Shown in pieces: positions 1-9,439 of a stretch of DNA of 64,000 nt (the stretch's first letter is position 1; every line of letters begins with the position of its first letter). The DNA is taken from the NCBI GenBank assembly GCA_037013495.1, contig CM072805.1, forward strand, positions 23,566,669-23,630,668. The letters run 5' to 3'. Below the pieces are notes generated by a model. It ran no database searches. It was not told the origin of the DNA and was given only the letters and a program-made list of their open reading frames with translations. This DNA is from Hippophae tibetana (taxonomy: Eukaryota; Streptophyta; Magnoliopsida; Rosales; Elaeagnaceae). Position numbers and translations under genes: made by a program.

Positions 1-1284
1 GAAGCTCAATACTATCAGATCAGTATTGAGTATTGTAGCCATTGAAGATCTTCATCTTGAACAGTTGGATGTGAAGACTGCATTCCTTCATGAAGATTTA
101 GATGAAGAGATATACATGTACCAACCAGAAGGTTTCTCATAAAGAGGGAATAAGAACATGGTGTGCAGACTTAAGAAGAGTTTGTATGGCCTGAAACAAG
201 CTCCGAGACAATGGTACAGAAAGTTTGACAGCTTCATGCACAAGGAAGGTTTCCATAAGTGCAATGCTAACCATTGTTGCTACTTCAAGAGATATAGGTC
301 CAGTTATATCATTTTACTGCTTTATGTTGATGATATGTTAGTAACAGGTTCAGATATGGATGACATTAAAAGGTTGAAGAATAAATTGTCAAAGAAGTTT
401 GACATGAAAGACTTGGGTCCAGCAAAGAAGATTCTTGGAATGCAAATCACAATAAATAAGAAGAAAGGATCCTTTCAGTTATCTCAGGCAGAATACATCA
501 ATCGTGTTTTGTAGAGATTCAACATGGACGATGCCAAACCAGTTAGCATACCCTTGGCAAGTCATTTTCGCCTATCCAAGGATCAGTCCCCCAGACAGAG
601 GAAGAGAGAGAATTCATGGCTAAGGTTCCTTATGCCTCAGCCATTGGAAGTTTGATGTACGCAATGGTATGTACGAGACCAGACATTGGCCATGTAGTGG
701 GAGTTGTTAGCAGATTTATGTCAAATCCAGGGAAAACTCATTGGGAAGCACTCAAGTGGATTTTGAGGTATCTGCGAGGCACCACAGAAAAGTGCTTGTA
801 CTTTAGTAAAGGAGAGTTAAAAGTACAAGGGTACGTAGACGCAAAATTTGGAAGTGAAGTTGATCACCGAAGAAGCACCATCGGTTATATATTTATTGTT
901 GGAACTACAACTGTTAGTTGGATGTCATAAATACAATTTTTTTTCACTCTATCCACTACAGAGGCTGAGTATGTAGCAGTAACTGAAGCTAGTAAAGAGA
1001 TGATATGGCTTCAAGGTTTGTTAATTGAGCTGGGATTCAAATAGGAGAAGAATGTTCTACATAGTGATAGTCAAAGTGCAATACACTTGGCGAAGAATTC
1101 AACATTTCATTCTAGAACCAAGCATATTGGACTTCGTTATCACTTCATCAGATCTATATTGGAAGATGATGTGTTAATACTGGAAAAGATTCAAGGAAGC
1201 AAAAATCCAGCAGATATGTTAACAAAGGTGGTGACTATTGACAAACTGATGTTATGCTCAACTTTAGTTGGTCTGCTAGAGTAA
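1..1284 (+). pseudogene. Ty1/copia pol fragment: reverse transcriptase and RNase H (Tork/Tnt1-like)
   Basis: This is the 3' part of a copia polyprotein; the element's 5' part lies outside the window. Seen: an RT block beginning LDVKTAFLH (from about 66), then SLYGLKQAPRQW (from about 179), and the RT catalytic YVDD at 323-334. The RNase H part follows, with STTEAEYVA near 951-975 and a DSQSAIHLAKN block near 1066-1099, ending at NPADMLTK near 1204-1230. The frame is broken by stops near 139, 512, 928 and 1042 and shifts around 540-615, so it cannot make a polyprotein. The order RT then RNase H directly before an LTR, with no integrase after RT, is the copia arrangement. Assignment to the Tork/Tnt1 branch rests on wording similarity only. 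Confidence 0.93.
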
Positions 1285-1355
1285 CAAAGACTAGAAAAAC
1301 TGTTGCATTGATCGAGGTGTGAAGACAGATTGAAATCAATCTTCAAGTGGGAGAT

Positions 1356-1816
1356 TGTTGGAGATTTCTATAAAGCTCCTTAATTTAAGGAGCAAATTAA
1401 GGAGCAAAAGATGGAGCAATTCATGGAGCAAAACAATGAGCTTAATTCAAGGAGCAATTTAAGGAACCATTAATTTAAGGAGAAATTCAAGGAGTGAATT
1501 TTCCTATAAATAGATGTGTAATTGTAATGAATTGATCATCCAAAGTGTTCATTCCAATTGAGAGAAAAGCTTAGAGAGAAAAGCTTTTGTGAGAGAAAAT
1601 TGAGAGTAATTTTCTTGGGTGCAATTGGGTTGTGGGTTGTGAGTTGTAAGTGTTGTAAACACCTTGTGTAATTTCTCCTCTTTCAGTAAAAAGATCTGCA
1701 GCAGGTCCGGAGACGTAAGCAAGATTGGCTGAACTCCGTTATCAAATTTTTGTGTTATTTTTACTCTTGCTTTCTCATAAATCTGGCTTATCGGGAATTT
1801 GCGTAATTTCCTAACA
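1356..1816 (+). repeat. 3' LTR of the first copia element
   Basis: It starts TGTTGG and ends CTAACA, an imperfect inverted terminal pair typical of LTRs. It lies directly after a purine-rich tract (about 1344-1354, AAGTGGGAGA), the expected primer for plus-strand synthesis. A TATA box, CTATAAATAG, sits at 1504-1513. The upstream part (1378-1480) repeats an AAGGAGCAA-like word several times. The 5' LTR is outside the window, so the target duplication cannot be confirmed; the 3' flank begins TACCC. Confidence 0.85.
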
Positions 1817-2546
1817 TACCCCACTTCCCACATTATGCATCGTGGCTAAGGGTTATTAAATAATATTTAAATTTTTTGGTCTAAATTTGTAAATGGTCTA
1901 GATTATGCTCTATCAAGCCTCTTGGCCTTATTTTGAGTCCCATATACCTGTCTATACTCTACTAGCTCCCCCTCCATGGTAATCGAGAAACTGTCATTTA
2001 GTTATGTGCGTGATTCTTTAGTCCCACGTACGTCAATACCTACCTTTTTTGCAATTCCTGGCTGTGTAGATTCCACCTATTGGCTATTATTATTATGAAT
2101 CCCCTAAATCTTCCTTTCCTTTTCTTTCATCTTTTAGCATTGATTGGCCTATGATTTGTTTGAGAATTTTCACTGCTTGCACCACTTTTTCCCACTATAG
2201 ACTACTGGAGATAATGCATTGTTCTTATGCGTAGCCACCTTTCCATATACTATGGAAAACCTTCTCGGTGCAACACTCTATGTTGTTGAAAACAAGTGCG
2301 GCATACACACATATCATGATCGATGATGTCAAAAAGATGATAGAAAAGTGGCAAGAACTCATATTTAAAGTATATCTTACTTTTGGAGTGGGCATCAATC
2401 TGAAGCATGACACCATGCAAAATTGGTTTTAGCACATTTTTCCATCCCTTCCGTGCATAAACCTTATACGTGGCTCTCCATCTTTATAAGACTTATCATC
2501 GTGCTTAATGAACTCAAAAATTTTATTCCCCAAACTTTTTCCAATA
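1817..2546. other. Unassigned spacer between two retroelements
   Basis: No gene or element signature is recognisable here. Short minus-strand open frames around 2225-2435 give no family I know and are probably chance or the remains of an older repeat. Confidence 0.5.
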
Positions 2547-3057
2547 TGTTAAGTAAAAATTAGACTAATATTAGATCCAAACAAGTAAACAAATTATTTG
2601 TATTATACCCACAATAAAAGACATTATAACACATTTTAAACGCAACTCACAAATTGAAGAGAAATACAAACACTCAAAGAGAAAGCTCTCAACTCACACT
2701 CAAACTAAGAATACAAAGACTTATTTATTTTTGATGAGATGATTAAACCAAATGCAAGGTAGGCTATTTACAGTCTTTACCATACAATATACACTACACA
2801 AATATAAAACTAAGAAATAATTCTAGCCATACAAATATTATCGACACACTTCTCTTTTCTACATCCTTCAATCACTCAATTTATTTTTCTACATCCTTTA
2901 ACCACTCAATTTATTTTTCTACATCCTTTAACCACTCAATTTATTTTTCTACATCCTCCAACCACTCCATTTACTTTTCTATAACCTTCAACCACTCCAT
3001 TTATTTTTCTACATCTTTCAACTACTCAATTTATTGAGTTGGTGTTGATTTTCAACA
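2547..3057 (-). repeat. 3' LTR of the gene-carrying copia element
   Basis: On the minus strand it begins TGTTGAAAATCAACACC at 3057 and ends ACTTAACA at 2547, so it carries the TGTT...AACA termini. The purine-rich GAGAAGCAG just upstream fits a plus-strand primer. Most of its length is matched by 5651-6085. It carries more copies of a 30-bp minisatellite than that partner. Confidence 0.85.
2861..3037. repeat. 30-bp minisatellite inside the LTR
   Basis: The unit contains CCACTCAATTTATTTTTCTA preceded by CATCCTTTAA and repeats in strict 30-bp register, nearly six copies. The partner LTR has about three copies (5983-6080). The copy-number difference shows the array changed after or during insertion. 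Confidence 0.9.
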
Positions 3058-3195
3058 CTGCTTCTCAACATCAACTCTTCATGAAGAAAAGCATTCTTCA
3101 CATTCATCTACCACTTTGCATTTGATTCTCTCCAACTATTGGGTGTATCGTCTGATTGCACTAGTTATTTTAACCCATTATTCATTTCTTGTTTC

Positions 3196-3564
3196 CTAAG
3201 GTGCAACCCATGAAAGATGAACGATTTTCTTACCAATTATCATTCCATTCAGACTCTCAATTGTATCCTCATCATTTTTTCTATTAAAAAACTGTACAAA
3301 ATCACATGTTTTCTCAACTGGTATTTTATTATGAATTAACTCACCAAATTGGCTAGATATTTGTTTTAGCACGTCATCACTAACGTTTGGATCCAAACGA
3401 CCAATCAACTCATCAAGTATTTTAGAGAAACTCCACTTGCTAGGTTCTCCACCCGTAGTAATTTTAGCCTTTTCACTCTTATACTTCTTCTTCATAGTAT
3501 CAATTTGATTCTTACATTTAATATTCGTCTTAGGATTCTTTGAATAGCCATCTATACTATTCAC
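3196..3564 (-). CDS. Chimeric ORF: trihelix DNA-binding domain end fused to an RNA-recognition motif
   Basis: A 122-residue open frame inside the retroelement, on the same strand as gag. Residues 1-55 match the C-terminal half of a plant trihelix (ASIL/ENAP-type) domain: NPKTNIKCKNQIDTMKKKYK, then GGEPSKW and ILDELIG. Residues 56-122 switch without a frame break to the third RRM of RBP45/RBP47-type proteins: LDPNVSDDVLKQ, QFGELI, an RNP1-like CDFVQF (87-92), and LNGMIIG with LSW near the end. The two parts come from different host gene families. The junction LIG/RLDPNV lies where both parents have similar residues. The trihelix frame continues upstream only after a frameshift, so the ORF lacks the first helix. 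Whether it is translated is unknown. Confidence 0.72.
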   Translation of the reverse strand: MNSIDGYSKNPKTNIKCKNQIDTMKKKYKSEKAKITTGGEPSKWSFSKILDELIGRLDPNVSDDVLKQISSQFGELIHNKIPVEKTCDFVQFFNRKNDEDTIESLNGMIIGKKIVHLSWVAP

Positions 3565-3911
3565 AATATCAACAATCTTTTTCCAATGATTTTGCTTAAC
3601 TTTCCTCTACTCAGTTTCACATAACTTTCACCCCAAGCATCGATCAACATCGTCATAGCACCTTTACTCCAACAATCCTATTTTCCACCTCCTCCACTAC
3701 CATTCCTCATCTGTTGCTACTGTAGGATCAACAAGGTTAGGGTTAGGTTGTTCTGACTCGTTTTTTTTGAAGATGTTGTTAATGTCACTGTCACCATTAT
3801 CAGACCATTCAACCTAGGAGATGACTCTAGATATTTACTCTTCGACAAATGATGCGATTGGATCTCATCATCTTCCTCCCATGGAATCTTAAAATCAGTA
3901 ACATCATCCAT
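3565..3911 (-). pseudogene. Trihelix transcription factor fragment (N-terminal part), captured
   Basis: On the minus strand a methionine at 3909-3911 opens an acidic stretch (WEEDDEIQSHH, then LNGLIMVTV and NLTLTLLILQ) like the N-terminus of a trihelix factor. It is followed near 3640-3690, with stops, by DCWSKGAM and LIDAWGESYVKLSRGKL, the first helices of the trihelix domain. A frameshift near 3600 leads into the downstream chimeric ORF. Introns are not evident, which would fit capture from processed RNA. Stops near 3717 and 3680 make this part non-coding today. It is immediately preceded by a GYF-protein fragment. Confidence 0.7.
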
Positions 3912-3989
3912 TGCAACATCAAATCTTATGCTATCATAACCTGATCTCCCTATCAATCTATCTAATTCTTTATCACCATCAGACTTTGC

Positions 3990-4440
3990 AAAAGACATGC
4001 CTTGTTCATAATTGGAATCCCTGTTACCCAGGTCTGTCTATCGGTCATATGGAACATGATGCCCTTCTCCAAAGTGCTTTGTTTTTGAATTTTTTGTCCA
4101 ATGATCCATCCTGCAATTGTCACCAAGCTCTTTATCTCCATCTTTCTAGCGATCTTTGCGCAAAGAGAAATTAATGTCTCGTTCCTCATCACGCCATCGA
4201 TCATGACTACTAGTTTCCATATCCAATAAGGATGGCAAAAACACATCCTTTTTCTTTTGGATATAATGAACCTCATTACTATTTCTTGATAACTTTGTGA
4301 TGTATGAATGATTGCCAAAGGAAGGATTTGAGTTAGGAGGGTTTCCCACAGTTGTTTTTATTGACTTAATATCTCTTAGCTTTGGTAAAGCCACTATGGT
4401 GAAAACGAAATAGGATTGTCAGATCCCAGAGCATCTTTGG
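3990..4440 (-). pseudogene. GYF-domain protein (EXA1-like) N-terminal fragment, captured
   Basis: Minus-strand translation gives GSDNPISFSP near 4430, then ALPKLRDIKS, KKKDVFLPSLLDMETSSHD, RWRDEERDINFSLRKDR, and after a frameshift WRDGDKELGDN and HFGEG. This order matches the N-terminal region of plant GYF-domain proteins of the EXA1 class (KKKDVFRPSLLD, RWRDEERD, RWRNGDKD and KFGEQRR in the Arabidopsis protein as I remember it). The GYF domain itself lies further downstream in those proteins and is not present. The fragment lies between gag and the trihelix piece and is frame-broken, so it is a captured, non-functional exon stretch. An alternative is another arginine/aspartate-rich protein, but the motif order argues against this. 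Confidence 0.7.
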
Positions 4441-4559
4441 CCTTTCTTCCCTAAGTAGAGGTATCTAACTTTTCCCACTGATTGTTGGTTGAACCATTGG
4501 TAGTTGTCTTTTTATCCCATTCAACAAGTAGATCATGATCTGTACTTTTCTCAGGAGTA

Positions 4560-5416
4560 GAGTTTCCAACACTTTTCACAATTGTAACCATGAAAGCTAA
4601 TTCTTCTTCTATAGTGAATAATGTTTCAACATCCTAACCATTTTTGCTATGCTTCTTAGAACTAGAAGTAGCTATATTACTTTTAATAGGATTTTTCTTA
4701 CTCCAACAATATTTTTCCATGTGACCCATCTTCCAACAATTGTAACACTCACTATCAAATTTTCTATTGTTATTACGATTCTTCCAAGATCCTCATGGAT
4801 GAAAGCTTCCTTTTCCTTGAGGAATTTTTCCTTTGTTGTCATCCTTGTTAGATCCACTACCATTGTACCACTTGAAAGTGTCTTTGATTTTTCTAGTATA
4901 GAGTGCTTCCTCCTCACCCTTCAGTGATACTCCTCCCATTTTCTTAGCAATAGCTTCTTGACCAGCTAGAAAATTTTCAAACTCAACAAGAGATGGTTGT
5001 GTTGGCCATCCTTGTATAGCAGTAAAAAACCTTTGATATTCAAGTCTTAAACCATGAATAAGTATTCTCTTTATCTTGGTTTCCCTAATATGAGCTTTTA
5101 GATCTAACTTTGAAATTTTGTGGCATGACGAATTCACCTTGTGAAAGAACTGAGAAATCATCATGTCACATTACGCCATCGATAGAAACTCATTCTCAAG
5201 AAGTTGTAGTCTTGTATAATTCTTCTTTGAAAAGAGTGTAACAAGAGTGCACATGCTTCCTTCGGTGTTTTTTCCATCCTGAATGTGCTCCAACATTTCT
5301 TCTTCAACTGTGATCCTTAAAAAGAAACATCGTTTTGCCTGCTTTAATTTTCCACCTCCGCAAGATGATGTTTGCATCTTCCGCTGCTGGTTGGGTAACT
5401 TCATCACCACCAACAA
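4560..5416 (-). pseudogene. Copia gag (UBN2-like) with CCHC zinc knuckle
   Basis: The minus strand reads as a copia gag split over two or three frames. It shows EEEMLEHIQDGKNT, LFSKKNYTRLQLLENEFLS, SQFFHKVNSSCHKISKLD, ILIHGLRLEYQRF, AIQGWPTQPSLVEFENFLAG and GGVSLKGEEEALY. The nucleic-acid-binding knuckle C-x2-C-x4-H-x4-C is complete at 4706-4747 (CYNCWKMGHMEKYC). After the knuckle a short EEELAF stretch ends the gag-like text near 4580, where the pol-type continuation is lost and host-like sequence begins. About 200 bp of leader separates it from the primer-binding site. Stops and frameshifts make it defective. Confidence 0.85.
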
Positions 5417-5650
5417 CCTCTCATAAGTCTTGACCTTGTAGGTAAGACTCTATACATGTTGCTCATGTGTTATAGTTTTTATTGTTGAACTTCTTGATTT
5501 ATCCAACTACTTGAAGGTTACCTATCATGTCGGCAAGACTTCACTATACCGAACAAGTTAACTAAGAAACTTGTAGAGTACCAAACTCCGCACAACTCAA
5601 GATAACTCTACTAAGAAAGATTCTTGATCGTCCTACTCTGACCCCAATTA

Positions 5651-6085
5651 TTGAGTAAAATTTAGAATACACAACTCTAAATTTACTAATATTGGATCCA
5701 AACAAGTAAACAAATTACTTGTATTATACTCACAATAAAAGAAACTATAATACCTTTCAAAGACAACTCACAAATTGAAGAGAAATACAAATACTCAAAG
5801 AGAAAGCTCTCGATTCACACTCAAACTAAGAATACAAAGACTTATATGTTTTTGATATAATGATTAAACCAAATGAAGGAAGGTTATTTATAGTCCTTAC
5901 CATGCAATCTATACCACACAAATATAAAACTAAGAAATAATTCTAGCCATACAAATATTATCTACAAACTTCTCTTTTCTATATTCTTCAACCACTCCAT
6001 TTATTTTTCTACATCCTTCAACCACTCAATTTATTTTTATACATCCTTCAACCACTCAATTTGTTTTTCTACATCCTTCCACCAC
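5651..6085 (-). repeat. 5' LTR of the gene-carrying copia element (outer end truncated)
   Basis: This is a direct repeat of 2547-3057. Shared text includes the run from TTGGATCCAAACAAGTAAAC through AGAGAAAGCTCTC to the 30-bp minisatellite. The outer end stops within the minisatellite, lacking the TGTTGAAAATCAACACC start of the other copy. The inner end ACTCAATAA borders the primer-binding site at 5632-5647. Confidence 0.8.
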
Positions 6086-6244
6086 ATTGCACACTTGTCA
6101 AAGATAAGATCAAATGGAGTGTCATTGCTTGAACATTGTTTAAAAAGCACCAAACAATCATCGAATAGCCACATGCTACCCTTCAAAACAAAATTCAATG
6201 ATTATTCTTCTTTAAATTTGAATTGAAATAGGTTGGAAGACAAC

Positions 6245-6765
6245 TCACAAACTTGTGATGTTGTGCTTTTAAATGATTGTTCTAGGACTGCTATCTCATT
6301 TTGATTTATCTGATATATTTGTTAAATAATCTAGTTAGAATTGTTTATTATTAAATATGCTCTAGGTGCCAGTTCTATGGGTTTGATTAACTTGTGTGAC
6401 TCGAGTTTATCAAAACGTTAGTCTAGATCCAAATACCTTTCTTGTAGAGATTATGATGAAAGCATCGACTTGTAAATAGATTACTTGAGGGTTTTACCTT
6501 GGCGGGTAGTTTGAGCCCTAGCCTTGTAATTGGATCTTATTTTTCATATTAGTTAGTTAGGTGGTCCAATAAACTGATGGTTTTTCTCTTAGGTCATTGG
6601 TGTAGCCTAGGTTGTTTCCGCCTACAAAATTTCATGCATTGACCTTTATATTTTTGCATTACTTTATTTACAAGTCATTGCATGCTTGGTCAATTGCAAA
6701 ATTATAATTTGATGTTATTTTGTTAATTATCTATTCACCCTCCTCTAGCTAATTAGATCTATAAC
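6245..6765 (+). repeat. 5' LTR (truncated) of the SIRE-like element
   Basis: It aligns with about 24925-25415. Common words include GATTTATCTGATATATTTG, GATTATGATGAAAGC versus GACTATGATAAAAGC, and TTGTAATTGGATCTTATTTT. The outer 0.7 kb present in the 3' copy is missing, so the LTR was cut at its left end. 6086-6244, between it and the preceding element, shows nothing recognisable. Confidence 0.75.
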
Positions 6766-6780
6766 TAAAAAAAAAATTAT

Positions 6781-6793
6781 TTGATATCAGAGC
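6781..6793 (+). promoter_or_regulatory. Primer-binding site of the SIRE-like element
   Basis: TTGATATCAGAGC differs by one base from the usual TTGGTATCAGAGC complementary to the initiator-Met tRNA. It lies a few bases after the 5' LTR and before gag. Confidence 0.75.
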
Positions 6794-6811
6794 GGTCATT
6801 AGATATACTTA

Positions 6812-7054
6812 GTGTGCCTAAAACCTTGTTATGTATCACATACGATAGGGCTCGTCTACAACCATACACCTTACTTTGATGGGTCCAATTATCCCTATGG
6901 GAAGGCTCGTATAAGAGCCTTTTTACACTATATAGATGAAATCATCCAGAACTCTGTACTTTATGGTTGGGAACCACTTATAGTTACCGAAGATAATATT
7001 GTTACTCCTAAACTTTAGAAAGATTGGACCATTGAAATAAAATTGGTAGTAACT
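6812..7054 (+). pseudogene. SIRE-like gag, 5' piece
   Basis: Translation shows FDGSNYPYGKARIRAFL, IDEII and GWEPLIV, matching the copia gag opening (F-D-G-x-N-Y-x-x-W-x-x-R-M-x-x-F-L). The frame stops near 7018 and is then interrupted at 7055 by a CACTA transposon. The continuation is at 14665. Confidence 0.8.
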
Positions 7055-7460
7055 CACTACTACAAAAATGGGCATTAAAGTCGGTTAAAAACTGACTTTA
7101 AACAAATTTAAAGTCGGTTTGTTGAACCGACTTTAAATTGAGTGACTTAAAATGTAAAGTTAGTTCATCGCGTGAACCGACTTTACATATACATTTTATG
7201 ATTTTTTTTATTCTTATTTTTCGTATTCATTATTCAATATATATAGCATAAAAAATTAAAATATAAATAATAATACAAATAAATAAAATTTTAAATATAA
7301 TTAATTACTTGATAATTAAATTAATTACAAAAACAAATAATGTATATACAATACATATAGTTAACTTAAATTACAAATAAAATAATGTCGTCAAAGGGTA
7401 ATTTGATTGTGCGAGCAAGCTTAGTTGGCTTAGAATTACCAACATTATGACAAGAAAACT

Positions 7461-8118
7461 AGACAAAAAATAGTTGATCCATATAACAATTCATTCCTCT
7501 ACATACATGAGCACGTAAACATCCATCCAACAAGTAGTCTAAACTTCAGAAACATACGAATTGAGAATTTAAATCATTATAAATATTACCATAAAAAGAG
7601 ATTACCATAGTGACATTCGAGTGATATAACCTATCGATGAACTCATATTAGCACTTTATTAATCATTTGTCTATAAATATGAATTTATCTGGAATCTCTA
7701 CTAGTATTTTTAATGCTATAATGAACTCTAAATATGAAATCAAGTGTAACTCCGATTTCTTACTTGGCTTGTGTGAGTTTTGGTGCCCTTAAACGTATGG
7801 AACACGTTCATGGGCACCAAAACTCATACAAACCAAGAAACAAATCAGAGTTACACTTGATTTCATATTTAGATTTCATTATAGCATTAAAAATACTAGT
7901 AGAGATTCTAGATAACTTCATATTTATAGACAAATGATTAATAAAGTGCTAATTGTTGTCATAAGGAAAGTAGGAAAGAGAGATGAGATGTAGTTTGGGC
8001 CAAAAATAGGTCCATAAAACAATGTATTTCCCTAAATACATGAGCATATAATCATCCATCAAACAAGGGACTTCAAACACAAGAATAGATTGAGAAATTA
8101 AATCATTAAAAAATTACT
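7461..8118. repeat. Imperfect direct repeats flanking a long hairpin
   Basis: 7461-7592 and 7998-8118 are imperfect direct copies (ACATACATGAGCACGTAAAC versus AATACATGAGCATATAATC, then CATCCATC and AAATTTAAATCATT-like text). They bracket the 0.3-kb inverted repeat at 7648-7952. The arrangement suggests a fold-back insertion or local duplication in the 3' non-coding end of the CACTA element. Confidence 0.75.
7648..7952. repeat. Long inverted repeat (141-bp arms, 23-bp loop)
   Basis: The left arm 7648-7788 is the reverse complement of the right arm 7812-7952 with few mismatches; for example TTGGTGCCC pairs with GGGCACCAA next to the loop. The 23-bp loop is itself partly palindromic (ACGT near each end). 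A transcript would fold into a near-perfect long hairpin. No coding content is seen. Confidence 0.9.
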
Positions 8119-8139
8119 GTTATGTTGTCATATGCTATT

Positions 8140-9420
8140 CAAGATAATCAGAATCTTCTCCTGATTCTTCTTGTGATGATATAATTTAAACCATATGTTC
8201 TGCCCATTCCTCTCGTAAATCATCAAATTTTTGTTAGTCATTGCCCGTCTTGTTCTAACCAAAGAACTACATGTATTTAAAATCAAAATAAGAATGTAAT
8301 TTCATTTATTTACAAAAAAATAACTCAAATATGTTAAAAACTTTTCTGTATATAGGTAACAGATATTACCACATCATCAATGGGAATTTTGTTATTTGTG
8401 ATGATTTCGCTCATAAACTTCATGACATAATAACCACACATGACTCCATTATTTTGTTGTGGAACCTATAAAAAAACAAGTGTACATGATTTTCCATATT
8501 CGAACATCTTTATTATTCAATTGTAAAATTAATAATATTCGCTTGCACATACCATAAATTTTGTCCATAATGCCCCTAAACTTGTTCCACAACTTCCATG
8601 CCATATCAAGGTTTAAAATGGTTAGTTTATATTAAATATTACAAAAAAATAATAGAAGAAACTAATATGTAGCTATAACTCTTACATTTCAACAACTGTT
8701 TTTGTATCTTTACTCAGTTCTATGGAAGCTGAATCATAGAACCAAACATGATTATTGAATTGATCAATGATTACCAACATCCAATGATCTTGTCCTTGTT
8801 CAAACCTTAATGGTCAAGGGATTATCAACTTTTGATTTCTGTTAAGCGTTAATGCCTTATCACATAATTGTTTAGCTTTGATGCTAACATCCTTCTCTTG
8901 ATATTGATTGACATATGAAGAATCATAGAACATTGCTAAATGTGATGAGTGATTATGTTGAAGTCGATAATAGCACACTTTATATAAAAGATATATTTAT
9001 ATATATAATTAGATAATATAAATTCATTATATATGTTCTACATAAATGAAAGAAAAATAAATAGATTGAGGACTCACCTTGTCCACACTTGAATTATACT
9101 TAAATCGATCATTTGATATTCAAATAGTTGTAATATGCGCTCGATCGATATATAAGTTTGGTCGATGTCTACACCAGAAATTTCTATAGGAAGTGGCACA
9201 GTCTATCCATCATTCATGCTAGATACCCTCCCAACAATAGTCATCAAAGTGCCAAGATTTCTGCTGAAGTTTAAAGCACAATTATAACTATACTTTTTCC
9301 AAGGCTTCTTCTTGAATGACTTGGTGCACGATGATTGGCCACTAGACATAGATTTAGCATGAGATACTTGCTTCGTATCTCTTAAATGTGCCTTATTTAA
9401 GAGTTCTGGTATAATAGACT
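8140..9420 (-). pseudogene. Ulp1-like (C48) cysteine protease domain of the CACTA element
   Basis: Minus-strand pieces show the Ulp1 catalytic framework. DHWMLVIIDQFNNHVWFYDS at about 8710-8790 holds the histidine and the usual following tryptophan. PQQNNGVMCGYYVMKFMSEI at about 8405-8465 holds the oxyanion glutamine and nucleophile cysteine (codon 8438-8440). Upstream lies an IDQTYISIE block near 9110-9165. Intervening AT-rich segments look like introns. Ulp1 family enzymes cleave ubiquitin-like modifiers such as SUMO, and copies carried by plant CACTA and Mutator-like elements are known. The third catalytic residue is probably the D of YDS. In-frame stops suggest loss of function. Confidence 0.75.
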
Positions 9421-9439
9421 AAAAAAAGTATTATGTATT

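Larger units (their letters stand above)
2547..6085 (-). mobile_element. Non-autonomous copia retrotransposon carrying host gene fragments
   Basis: Two direct repeats of about 0.43-0.51 kb (2547-3057 and 5651-6085) bound about 2.6 kb. Reading the minus strand, the order is: 5' LTR, primer-binding site (5632-5647, TTGGGGTCAGAGTAGG, like the initiator-Met type TGGTATCAGAGC), gag with a CCHC knuckle, host-derived coding fragments, purine-rich tract just above 3057, 3' LTR. Protease, integrase, RT and RNase H are all missing; host-like exon sequence takes their place. The element could therefore move only with enzymes supplied in trans. The 5' LTR lacks the last 20-odd bases found in the other copy, so its outer end is probably truncated. 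Confidence 0.85.

Noticed and set aside
2225-2435. Minus-strand short frames between the first two retroelements
   Set aside because: No family resemblance and no gene structure; left as unassigned spacer.
2861-3037. CRISPR-like regular repeat
   Set aside because: The repeats are contiguous with no spacers and lie in a plant LTR.
3196-4440. Resident host genes (trihelix, EXA1, RBP45) at this locus
   Set aside because: They lie inside an LTR pair on the gag strand, are only partial, are joined to each other and are frame-broken.
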